Below are positions 51,290 through 58,822 of a DNA stretch of 64,000 nucleotides, piece by piece. Made by a program: the position numbers and the translations under genes. The DNA lies in the NCBI GenBank assembly GCA_027483535.1, contig JAIXUN010000002.1, forward strand, positions 1,364,001 to 1,428,000. Reading direction: 5' to 3'. Below the pieces are notes generated by a model that saw only the letters and a list, made by a program, of their open reading frames with translations, was not told the origin of the DNA and ran no database searches. How positions within the stretch are numbered: position 1 is the first letter of the stretch; the number at the start of each line of letters is the position of its first letter. This DNA comes from a bacterium (GTDB lineage: Bacteria > Armatimonadota > Fimbriimonadia > Fimbriimonadales > Fimbriimonadaceae).

Positions 51290-51330
51290 GAACCTGAATG
51301 ATCAAGGCTTAGTTCCTGAGGAAATTACTT

Positions 51331-51369
51331 AAAAAAAGGGTAGCTAGGCCTAGATGCGCCTAGCTACCC
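51331..51369 (-). terminator. Rho-independent terminator of the GH5 gene
   Basis: On the minus strand GGGTAGCTAGGC pairs with GCCTAGCTACCC (arms 51338-51349 and 51358-51369) and is followed by seven T. It lies about 65 nt after the GH5 stop codon. Confidence 0.92.
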
Positions 51370-51434
51370 CTACCGACCATATACGACCAAAAGATAAATA
51401 GAAATTCTGGAGTAGGGGTCGATGATGGAACGAA

Positions 51435-52715
51435 TTATTTGATCATGTAAGGCACGATATCGAAGACGAATCGGTACGATCCATCCTCCGACCGAGCCAC
51501 TAAGCCGAACCATCCTGCATCGTCCCAAGGCGTGTTTGACATTTTGTTGGCAAGGGTTGCCTGCCGAACGGTGCGGTAGTAATCCCGAACGGCCTGGGTG
51601 TTCCGCTCTTCAACTCGTTCTCGTCTGCCCACGCCGTACTCTCCGTAATTCACCGCAACGCCTAGTTTCGCGGCATGGGTTGCCGTGTTGTTGATGGTCT
51701 GAGTCACCGATTCCATGGTCGGTTTAGCCTCCATCTTCCCGTCCTGACCGCAGAAGTTCCAGGGATCGTAGGTGTGTACGGTCGCGATAAGATGCTTGTC
51801 TTTCCCACCGCCGGGGAGAGTGTCTGGGGTCGGATACACCTCATCTAACATGGAGTGGTTCCCCTGTCCGTTAGGGCTCACCATGATGACACGAGTCGCA
51901 TTTGCTCCACCCGTGGATCGAATGGCTTTGTAACCGACCTCGTTGATTTGCCGCGTGAATTGAATCGCCTTCGGATCGAACGGCTTCACCGATCCAGACC
52001 AGTCTCCCATCGCCCCTTCCGGCTCGTTGAGGACTTCAAAGATCAGATTCGGAGATTTCGAGGCGTATCGACCTGCGATCTGCTTCCACAGTGTCTCGAA
52101 CGGCTTGTTGAACTTTGCAGACCCGTCGTAGGTCGCCTTTAGCCAGTGTTCGTGGTGAGTATTGATCACAACGATGTAACCCATGCCGAGCGCCGTGTCG
52201 ATGACGACATCGAGCTGCTTCAGCCTGGGGTGGCTCGACTTGATATTGCCTCCATTGTCCGCAAGGTGATCGCCGTCAAACCCATCCATCCAGGTGATCG
52301 GGATGCGAACATGCTTCATTCCGGCCTCTTTGTAGAGACGCAAGACCTTTTCTATCTCCTTGGGATCGGTCGAACGGATTTTGAGATCGAACGTGTTTCC
52401 AAGATTGAAACCAGTTCCCATGTCACGCGTGATCTGCTCACCGGTAACGGCTTTTGGGGGAACTCCTTGAGCAGTTGCGGGCTCGCCCGGAAGACGCGTA
52501 AACCCGATGGCAAGGCTGGCGACGATGCCAACGCCTAAGAGCACTCTTAGGACCGAAGAAGCGATACTCACTTCTAGAAAATACACCCCTCCGTGGATGA
52601 TCGACAGCATTTCGGATATTTCGTGACTGCTTCTTTTGTCGAATCGAGAAAGCTGGAACCGGGGGTGTTGGACTCGCTCCCCAGGGGTTGTATTCAGTTG
52701 GTCAAGGTGGGACAT
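51435..52715 (-). CDS. GH5 family glycoside hydrolase (cellulase type)
   Basis: A secreted TIM-barrel hydrolase, 426 residues in the longest frame. GH5 signatures are GTGFNLGNTFDL, KHVRIPITWMDG, INTHHEHW, FEVLNEPEG with acid/base E231 and VNYGEYGVG with nucleophile E359. GH5 includes cellulases and mannanases; the subfamily is not decided. In the longest frame a hydrophobic segment starts near residue 49, so ATG 52610 or GTG 52571 would give a normal signal peptide, and the first 22 nt overlap the upstream gene. A strong terminator follows. Confidence 0.9.
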   Translation of the reverse strand: MSHLDQLNTTPGERVQHPRFQLSRFDKRSSHEISEMLSIIHGGVYFLEVSIASSVLRVLLGVGIVASLAIGFTRLPGEPATAQGVPPKAVTGEQITRDMGTGFNLGNTFDLKIRSTDPKEIEKVLRLYKEAGMKHVRIPITWMDGFDGDHLADNGGNIKSSHPRLKQLDVVIDTALGMGYIVVINTHHEHWLKATYDGSAKFNKPFETLWKQIAGRYASKSPNLIFEVLNEPEGAMGDWSGSVKPFDPKAIQFTRQINEVGYKAIRSTGGANATRVIMVSPNGQGNHSMLDEVYPTPDTLPGGGKDKHLIATVHTYDPWNFCGQDGKMEAKPTMESVTQTINNTATHAAKLGVAVNYGEYGVGRRERVEERNTQAVRDYYRTVRQATLANKMSNTPWDDAGWFGLVARSEDGSYRFVFDIVPYMIK

Positions 52716-53308
52716 ACAAGAACTGCCGTCCCTTCGACGAATACATCGTCTTTGTAAATTCGGATCGTCTGCCGGGGTTTGCCGGAAAGTTGGCGAGTAA
52801 AAGTTGGTTCGCCATCGTCGATGGTCTCAACCCACTCTGGGCCTAGTTTTGATCGGTACCAAGCGGTCACCGTTGCGACGGAGTCCTTGCACTCAAGGGG
52901 GGTGTGAACATTTGCTCGGAGAGTTCCTTCAACTACGCACCCCGGAGGTAACGATCCCCCCGCATACTCCTTGGCTACCCGTTCGGTGTCGACCTTCCAG
53001 ATCCATGCCTGAACAGGATCGAGCGCGAAAAACACAACGAGAGTCCCCGGACACCAAATGGCAACTGCTAGTGCCGTAATAGCCGTTGTCCGCCAAAACT
53101 TCTTTGTTGGGAGTTTCCAAAGAATAAGCCCCACAAGAATCGTAAAGAGCATCGTTCCCGCGAAAGCTATGGGACCGCCGATCACGCTCACCATGTTTAG
53201 GAACGCGTACATGAAAAAATTGGCCACGAGACCGCAGACCATCATGGCTGCCACTATCTTGCGGTATCCCTTCTGGTCTAGCTCGTCCTGAGGCTGTGGC
53301 TCGTCCAC
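52694..53308 (-). CDS. Hypothetical membrane protein, GTG start
   Basis: A 204-residue protein with three membrane helices in the first 105 residues (IVAAMMVCGLVANFFMYAFL, GGPIAFAGTMLFTILVGLIL, TTAITALAVAIWCPGTLVVF) and a soluble C-terminal domain (VVEGTLRANVHTPLECKDSV, VTAWYRSKLGPEWVE). No family is recognised. The start is a GTG at 53308; a perfect TATAAT on the minus strand (53314-53319) ends 5 nt upstream, leaving no room for a ribosome-binding site. The 3' end overlaps the longest GH5 frame by 22 bp. Confidence 0.78.
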   Translation of the reverse strand: MDEPQPQDELDQKGYRKIVAAMMVCGLVANFFMYAFLNMVSVIGGPIAFAGTMLFTILVGLILWKLPTKKFWRTTAITALAVAIWCPGTLVVFFALDPVQAWIWKVDTERVAKEYAGGSLPPGCVVEGTLRANVHTPLECKDSVATVTAWYRSKLGPEWVETIDDGEPTFTRQLSGKPRQTIRIYKDDVFVEGTAVLVCPTLTN

Positions 53309-53313
53309 AGTTC

Positions 53314-53319
53314 ATTATA
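53314..53319 (-). promoter_or_regulatory. Consensus -10 box 5 nt before a GTG start
   Basis: TATAAT on the minus strand, 5 nt before the GTG at 53308. No convincing -35 is seen at the normal spacing. It supports leaderless initiation for this gene. Confidence 0.5.
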
Positions 53320-53524
53320 GGGATCAGACGTCAAATAGGCCGTCGAGTGGATGGATACCATGGGCTTCCGAGGATCCAAACGCCCGCCCCTTTGCGCGTG
53401 TGCACTCATAGATGCGAGTAAGAGAATGAGCAATGTCGCGTACCGTGTTCATCAGCTCGACGGACGCAGGATCGCCGTTTGCTAGATTAGTCGCTTGGAA
53501 AAAGCCCAAACGTGTCTTTAGAGC

Positions 53525-55261
53525 TCAGTAATCCTGCGTCCAAGTTCTTGTGACAGTGTCAAATAAGAACCCAGTCTGATTGGCTCGATGGATGCCATCG
53601 TTAGGAGGGCTTTTCAATTGAATACTGATTTGGCTCCCGTTCACAAGAGTCGCCCGATGACTATAGAATCGGGAGGGAACCTCGCCAATCGTTTCTACTT
53701 TTTGGATCGAGTAGTCGCGTGTGTCTAGGCGATAAACCGGAACCTGACCTTCTCTTTGATGAACGTAGCCAAGGCCACCAATGATCCAGATGAAATCGCC
53801 AACCAGCGTTGCGGTGTGAAAGTCTGTTGGTTCAAAAACCGAATAGGGATAACCAAATACCTTTATCTGACCATCTGGGAAAAAGACGGTCACATCGTTG
53901 TAGATGCAGAAATCGGGGTCGTACCAGTCTTCGTGCTCTCCCGCGATCAGAATCGTTCGACCGTCTGGCAGTTGTGTGAAAGTTTGACCAAAGCGGTCGA
54001 AGCACCAAACCTGCGGAGGGCGATCTGTCCAAGACAAGCTGCAAGAAGAGGTGCTGTCGTCATTAAATCTGCTTCGAGCTACATAAGCGTTTACCCCAGC
54101 TTGGATCATCGCCAATCGAAATGGATCGGTCATGTCCTCGGGATTGGCACGACCTTCTCGCTCGTATCTTGCTCTCAGATACTGTTCTTTGGTTATGGAA
54201 ACGAGCGGTACCTCTCTTGCTTCTGGGAGACCTAAAAGGACTCTGCGCCCTTCTGCCGACAGCTCCGCAGGGTCTGCTCCGGCGTCTAGGAGAAGTAGTA
54301 TCGTCTCTTGATCGAGCGCATCACGAAGCGCAGAATCTAACCCTCCGCTGGCGTGCGGGTGTGCGCCGTTTTCAAGCAAGATTCGAACGATTTTTGGGTT
54401 ACGCATTTCCGCAGCGTGAACCAACGCGGAGTCATCGAAGACAGCCTCGGGATCGACGATTGCCAGTTCTTCAAGATACCATCGGACGAGCTCAGGGTCG
54501 CCTGATTGAATGGCACTGTAGAGTGCAGAGTCGTAGTACTCGCTTCCACTATTCATGCTTGCTCCGGCAGCCAAAAGGGCTTTGGCGATCTCCCGATCTC
54601 CTCGCCTTAACGCAATCTGCAGAGCTGTTAGGCCCGTCGCAGATCGTTCTTCTAAGTTAGCACCATTAGAGAGTGCTCGTTCGACGTCGGACAAGGTACC
54701 AACCGCACAAGCCTTAATCAGCGGATTCCAAAAGCCTACCGGTTCCTCTGCACCTGAGGCTAAGAGAAGTTTGACGAGGCCGAATCTGCGAGAACCTAAT
54801 GCAACGGTAAGGGGAGTTTCATTGTAGCTAGATTTCGCGTTAGGTGAATGACCCTGCTCGAGAAGGTGCTCTACAACTGCTGTCGGGTCTTTGTCTGTAT
54901 AAAGTGCATCTAGAATTGCTGTGTAGCCTTCATGCAAATTTCCTTCCAGACGGGCACCATGCTTTTCAAATAGTTTAAGTAGTTCAATATCGCCGTGCCT
55001 GAGCATATGGACTACTGCCAATTCTCTGTCTGTCCAGCCAGACCTTTCAATAATTCTCACGCCGTTCGGATCAGCGCCCGCTTCAAGAAGCAAGCCAACG
55101 ATATCTAGATTGACGGGTGAGGGTCTTAACGCCGTGAAGAGAGGTGTTTCTTTCCACCAAGCGTCATTGAGTTTCAACAAAGTCGAAGGATTCGGATGCG
55201 CGCGAAGCAGCTCCGCTAATCCCTCGGCATCACCAACCAAAATCAGATCGTGAATATTCAC
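53525..55261 (-). CDS. Ankyrin-repeat protein with C-terminal kelch-like region
   Basis: A 578-residue protein. The first about 350 residues are roughly ten ankyrin repeats (for example ETPLFTALRPSP, NLDIVGLLLEAGADPNG, GLTALQIALRRGDREIAKALLAAGASMN, shortened here). The last 200 residues are different: QVWCFDRFGQTFTQLPDGR, VFGYPYSVFEPTDFHTATLVGD, IWIIGGLGYVHQREG and SHRATLVNGSQI, which are kelch-like propeller repeats. No signal peptide is seen. Such proteins act through protein contacts; no partner is known. The closest relatives I recall are similarly built proteins in large-genome environmental bacteria. Confidence 0.85.
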   Translation of the reverse strand: MNIHDLILVGDAEGLAELLRAHPNPSTLLKLNDAWWKETPLFTALRPSPVNLDIVGLLLEAGADPNGVRIIERSGWTDRELAVVHMLRHGDIELLKLFEKHGARLEGNLHEGYTAILDALYTDKDPTAVVEHLLEQGHSPNAKSSYNETPLTVALGSRRFGLVKLLLASGAEEPVGFWNPLIKACAVGTLSDVERALSNGANLEERSATGLTALQIALRRGDREIAKALLAAGASMNSGSEYYDSALYSAIQSGDPELVRWYLEELAIVDPEAVFDDSALVHAAEMRNPKIVRILLENGAHPHASGGLDSALRDALDQETILLLLDAGADPAELSAEGRRVLLGLPEAREVPLVSITKEQYLRARYEREGRANPEDMTDPFRLAMIQAGVNAYVARSRFNDDSTSSCSLSWTDRPPQVWCFDRFGQTFTQLPDGRTILIAGEHEDWYDPDFCIYNDVTVFFPDGQIKVFGYPYSVFEPTDFHTATLVGDFIWIIGGLGYVHQREGQVPVYRLDTRDYSIQKVETIGEVPSRFYSHRATLVNGSQISIQLKSPPNDGIHRANQTGFLFDTVTRTWTQDY

Positions 55262-55314
55262 TTTCAGCAGTAGAATGGCATATTCCCTAACGAGGGAGGA
55301 ATCTGGAGCTTCGG

Positions 55315-55782
55315 ATGGCTAGAGCTCAAACGCGTTGGATAGTGGCTTGCGTGACTGCCTTGGCCTGCACCGTCACTTTTAAGTGGCTTAGTGACAGCCT
55401 TAGGGAAGTTAACGAACCAGGTCCGACCTCGGTAAGCAAGGCGGATTTAGAGTCTGAGCTTTCAAACGGGCGCGTGCAAGTGCGTATCGATGAGCTTTTC
55501 TACATCAATCGAGATTTCAATGCCTTTATCTTTACCGGGCGAGTCGAGCCTGCGGTCCCGTCCCAAGTCAATCTGAGTCTCCAAGAGATCCTACCGAGCG
55601 AGCAATATCGATCCATCTTTCCTTCGTCCTTTGGAGAGGTGCGGCGCTTCAAGCAAGGTCACAAGTCTCTGTGGGGAATCGTTGTCAGCACCACCGCAGG
55701 GGAGTGGGAGCAGGGCCGCGAGCGCTTCATGAACCAGTGGGCGTTGGCAAAGCAAAAGATGGAGAAAAGAGAGCCAGGTTAG
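55315..55782 (+). CDS. Hypothetical membrane-anchored protein
   Basis: A 155-residue protein with one N-terminal membrane segment (WIVACVTALACTVTFKWL) and a soluble part (VQVRIDELFYINRDFNAFIF, EQYRSIFPSSFGEVRRFKQG). No family is recognised. GGAGG lies about 12 nt before the ATG. It is divergent from the ankyrin-kelch gene, 53 nt apart, which suggests a shared regulatory region. Confidence 0.72.
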   Translation: MARAQTRWIVACVTALACTVTFKWLSDSLREVNEPGPTSVSKADLESELSNGRVQVRIDELFYINRDFNAFIFTGRVEPAVPSQVNLSLQEILPSEQYRSIFPSSFGEVRRFKQGHKSLWGIVVSTTAGEWEQGRERFMNQWALAKQKMEKREPG

Positions 55783-55930
55783 AGGCAGTCGTGCAGTGTT
55801 TGGATTGGCTTGACGCCCAACGAGGCGGACCCTTCACAGCAACTCAAGCCAGGCGAGATGACCACGTAAATTTACGGTAGTTAATGCAATCTTGGTTCTC
55901 GTTCGGCAACCTTAACGGAGTCGTCGTACA

Positions 55931-56557
55931 ATGCTTGATGGTACTTGGGAGAGAGTTGTGAACATTAACAAGAATCTATTCCTTTTGATTTCCGCTTTGG
56001 GGGCGACCTCCGTGGCGCAGGCGAACGTTGTCAACGGAGGCTTCGAGTCCTTCGGTGGCTCGGGCAATAGCAACATCGGACAGGGTCTTACAGGCTGGAC
56101 CATTTCGGGTGGTGGAATCGATATCGTCAACACGTCTTATTGGCAATCCGGCGAGGGTGTGACGTCGATCTCACTTGGCTGGACGGCCCCGGCGACGATT
56201 TCGCAAACCGTTGCGACCACCGCCGGGCAGGCATACGACCTCAGCTTCTTAATGGCGGCGGAGATCTTCGGCGGCTCGGCGCTTCGAACCATGGACGTTC
56301 TTTGGAACGGCAACGTCGTCTCGACGCCTTCCTTCGCTTACACCGGTCAAGGTCCTACTAACATGGGCTGGACGTTAAAGAGCGTCGGCGTGGTCGGAAC
56401 AGGGTCCGACCTGCTCGAATTCCGCAGCACCACCACAACTCAGTCCAACTATGGTCCGGCACTTGACGGCGTTCGGTTGACGGCCGTGCCGGAACCCGCT
56501 TCGCTCACTGCTCTCGCCCTCGGAGCAATCGCATTTCTGCGGAAGCGCCGCAAGTAA
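55931..56557 (+). CDS. PEP-CTERM surface protein, choice-of-anchor C type
   Basis: A 208-residue exported protein. The N-terminus has a signal peptide (NLFLLISALGATSVAQA). The central beta domain (VVNGGFESFGG, GLTGWTISGGGIDIVN, SYWQSGEGVTSISL, GPALDGVRLT) is of the choice-of-anchor C kind. The C-terminus is a PEP-CTERM sorting signal: VPEPASLTALALGAIAFLRKRRK, given here as VPEP, a short helix and RKRRK. An exosortase must exist elsewhere. The ATG at 55931 has GGAG 10 nt upstream; a GTG at 55958 after GGGAGA is an alternative. Confidence 0.92.
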   Translation: MLDGTWERVVNINKNLFLLISALGATSVAQANVVNGGFESFGGSGNSNIGQGLTGWTISGGGIDIVNTSYWQSGEGVTSISLGWTAPATISQTVATTAGQAYDLSFLMAAEIFGGSALRTMDVLWNGNVVSTPSFAYTGQGPTNMGWTLKSVGVVGTGSDLLEFRSTTTTQSNYGPALDGVRLTAVPEPASLTALALGAIAFLRKRRK

Positions 56558-56637
56558 GTCGGTTCGGTACGCATTTTTGCCCTCGCTAGGTTTTGCGGGG
56601 GCAAGTGCGCCGATCTTTGGGCCGTTAATCATTGGTT

Positions 56638-56772
56638 CTCCGGACAGCTTTCACTCGCTCCTCGAAGGTCGCGAGCTTCGCTACGAACCCGAGCGAGTTC
56701 TCACCCAATCGCTATGCCAAAAACAAAAAAGCCCATGCCGAATAGCATGAGCTTCTTTGTTTGGTGCTCCGG
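56638..56772 (+). repeat. Copy 1 of a 134-bp tandem repeat covering a tRNA-Glu 3' end and its terminator
   Basis: It matches 56894-57027 at about 255-bp offset with few mismatches and one A deleted. It includes the sequence that ends in GGTGCTCCGG, equivalent to the last bases of tRNA-Glu including the CCA, and the AT-rich terminator that follows the tRNA on the minus strand. Confidence 0.85.
56725..56752 (-). terminator. Duplicated terminator in repeat copy 1
   Basis: Same stem GCTCATGC/GCATGGGC with a T tract as the terminator of the intact tRNA-Glu. It lies downstream of the decayed tRNA remnant. Confidence 0.75.
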
Positions 56773-56800
56773 AAGGTCCCGATTCGTCCCGATCACTCGG
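56762..56800 (-). pseudogene. Degenerate tRNA-Glu 3' fragment
   Basis: On the minus strand the sequence ends TCCGGAGCACCA, like the acceptor 3' strand and CCA of tRNA-Glu. The preceding CGGGACGAATCGGGAC resembles a T arm with a damaged loop (normal TTCGAAT). Further upstream similarity fades (GGCGGGATGTCG near 56816-56830), so this is a decayed tRNA copy rather than a working gene. Confidence 0.5.
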
Positions 56801-56893
56801 GACTCATTTCCCTTGGGCGGGATGTCGTTACGCTCCAAATTCTGAACCCGCGAGCGCAAGAGTTCTCAGCCTGCCCCGCGGACGGGATGGGCC

Positions 56894-57027
56894 CTCCGGG
56901 CAGCTTGCGCTCGCTCTTCGAAGGTCGCGAGCTTCGCTACGAACCCGAGCGAGTTCTCACCCAATCGCTATGCCAAAACAAAAAAGCCCATGCCGAATAG
57001 CATGAGCTTCTTTGTTTGGTACTCCGG
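56894..57027 (+). repeat. Copy 2 of the 134-bp repeat, joined to the intact tRNA-Glu
   Basis: Matches copy 1 (56638-56772). It ends inside the acceptor stem of the intact tRNA-Glu. Copies diverge mainly in the first 25 bp. Confidence 0.85.
56980..57007 (-). terminator. Rho-independent terminator of tRNA-Glu
   Basis: On the minus strand GCTCATGC (57000-57007) pairs with GCATGGGC (56986-56993) through a 6-nt loop, followed by six T, about 10 nt after the tRNA CCA. Confidence 0.9.
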
Positions 57028-57093
57028 ACGGGATTCGAACCCGCGATCTTCGCCGTGAGAGGGCGATGTCCTGAACCGCTAGACGACCGGAGC
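57017..57093 (-). tRNA. tRNA-Glu(CUC)
   Basis: A complete 77-nt cloverleaf on the minus strand. The acceptor stem GCTCCGG pairs with CCGGAGT (G1.U72 wobble), the anticodon stem TCGCC/GGCGA encloses CTCTCAC, giving anticodon CUC, and the T arm is CGGG-TTCGAAT-CCCG. CCA is encoded. Confidence 0.95.
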
Positions 57094-57201
57094 GTTCTGA
57101 CCCAAAGAGAATACCCGACCGGATTTCAGGTTTCAACGGGTCGAGTGGGGAAGTCGTAAATCGGAATCGGCATCAAGTTCGCCAGACAAGGAAGACGAAT
57201 G

Positions 57202-57231
57202 AAAAAGCCCGTCCCAAACAAGGAGACGGGC
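57202..57231 (-). terminator. Rho-independent terminator of amt
   Basis: On the minus strand GCCCGTC pairs with GACGGGC (arms 57225-57231 and 57207-57213) and is followed by five T. It lies about 115 nt after the amt stop codon. Confidence 0.88.
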
Positions 57232-57345
57232 GATATCTCGGCCTCCATTGGACGAGAGGGCAATCAAGTGCAATCGAGTCTTTAGGAAAAACCGTCCGAC
57301 CCGGAAGGAACCCCTTCCTCCCGGGCAGACGCAGCGGAGATCAAA

Positions 57346-58701
57346 TTAATGAAGGGCGACTTCAGGCTCGCCGACCTTAGCGGTCGGAGCCGGATCGGCC
57401 ATGAACTCTTCGTCGATGATGCCGTAGCCTTCTTCGCCGTGGTAGTGAGTGTCAAGACCAAGGGACTCGACATTCTCGTGAGCTCGCAGACCCATCACCT
57501 TGTTCACGCCAAGAGCAAGCACGTAGGTGACAAGGTAGCCGAAGACGAGCACCACCGCAACCGCTACCAACTGCATGAGAACCAGGTGGCCTTGGCCCTT
57601 CTCCAGGTTGCCTGCAATGGCCGGGTTGATCTTAGCGCTAGCAAAGACGCCCGTGAGGATCGCACCCGTCAGACCGCCCACACCGTGAACGGCAACCACG
57701 TCGAGAGCATCGTCAAAGCCGAGCTTGTGCTTCAGGTCGATCGCGTACTGGCAGATGACGCCTGCGATGAGACCCATGATGAGAGAAGCGCCCGTTCCGA
57801 CAAATCCTGCAGCGGGAGTGATGACGACCAGACCGGCGACCAATCCGCTCGCCGCACCGATTGCGGTCATGCGCTTGTGTCGAAGGTATTCGGCACCGAG
57901 CCAGGAGAGCATTGCGGCCGCAGCGGCAAGATGAGTGGTGAGAAAGGAGTTAACGGCGATATCGTTCATGGCAAGCGCAGAGCCTGCGTTGAATCCGAAC
58001 CAACCGAACCAGAGAAGTCCTGCGCCAAGAAGCGTCAGAGTGATGTTGTTCGGCATCGGCTTGCTGTCCTTTCGAGGTCCAAGAACCTTAACTAGCGCAA
58101 GCGCGGAGATGCCAGAGGCAAGGTGAACAACGGTGCCACCTGCAAAGTCGAGAGCGCCCAGCTTCAGAAGCCAGCCGTCTGGGTTCCAGACCCAGCAAGC
58201 AACCGGAATGTAGACCAGGAACGACCAAAGGGTCATGAAGACTACGTAAGCGTTGAACCGGACCCGCTCGGCGATCGCACCCGAGATCAGCGCCGGGGTG
58301 ATGATCGCAAACTTCATCTGGAACAGCATGAAGAGCATTGCGGGAATGGTTTGGGTTCCGAATGGTTCCGTTGCGGAAATGTTGTTTCCAAAGGCGTACT
58401 CAAGCGAACCAATGAATCCGTTAGTGGACTTACCAAACGTGAGCGAGTAGCCGATGAGCACCCAAATAACGCTCACCAGACCCATCATCACAAAGCTAAG
58501 CATCATGGTGTTCAGAACGTTCTTCTTCCGAACCATGCCGCCGTAAAACAGGGCAAGAGCAGGGGTCATCAACAAGACCAACGCGGTGGACACAATCATC
58601 CAAACGGAATCCGGTGCGCTGATAGCGGGCTTATCTTGCGCAAAAGCAAGGGTTCCCAAGCCGGCGAGCAATAACGATGCAACTGTACGTGGCAGACTCA
58701 T
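57346..58701 (-). CDS. amt: Ammonium transporter, Amt family
   Basis: A 451-residue Amt/Mep/Rh channel for ammonium uptake with about eleven membrane helices after an N-terminal signal-like helix. Signatures are MTPALALFYGGMVRKKNVLN, ALISGAIAERVRF, the pore motif FNAGSAL, and the twin-His region DVVAVHGVGGLTGAI with LTTHLAAAAAML earlier. The ATG at 58701 has GGAG 7 nt upstream; an open frame to 58791 is rejected. No glnK lies beside it, unlike in many bacteria. It is followed by its own terminator. Confidence 0.96.
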   Translation of the reverse strand: MSLPRTVASLLLAGLGTLAFAQDKPAISAPDSVWMIVSTALVLLMTPALALFYGGMVRKKNVLNTMMLSFVMMGLVSVIWVLIGYSLTFGKSTNGFIGSLEYAFGNNISATEPFGTQTIPAMLFMLFQMKFAIITPALISGAIAERVRFNAYVVFMTLWSFLVYIPVACWVWNPDGWLLKLGALDFAGGTVVHLASGISALALVKVLGPRKDSKPMPNNITLTLLGAGLLWFGWFGFNAGSALAMNDIAVNSFLTTHLAAAAAMLSWLGAEYLRHKRMTAIGAASGLVAGLVVITPAAGFVGTGASLIMGLIAGVICQYAIDLKHKLGFDDALDVVAVHGVGGLTGAILTGVFASAKINPAIAGNLEKGQGHLVLMQLVAVAVVLVFGYLVTYVLALGVNKVMGLRAHENVESLGLDTHYHGEEGYGIIDEEFMADPAPTAKVGEPEVALH

Positions 58702-58822
58702 CAAGATTTCTCCAAACAGAAACCCTTCACCGTGTCTCGCCACTATGCGCGGTTGGGGCAGCATTAACGCAACGCTGCGTGATGACCGCATATTAACAAC
58801 TTTTAATCATTCAAGCAAACAT

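Noticed and set aside
53324-53509. 61-codon minus-strand frame in the gap after the ankyrin-kelch gene
   Set aside because: It starts only with TTG, has no ribosome-binding site and no recognisable motif; a decayed gene fragment is possible but not shown.
56638-57093. Reading the tRNA-Glu repeat as attL/attR of a mobile element
   Set aside because: The copies are only 255 bp apart with no integrase between or beside them; tandem duplication is simpler.
57349-58095. 248-residue open frame opposite amt
   Set aside because: It is the complement of the Amt coding region, charged and without motifs; amt itself is unmistakable.
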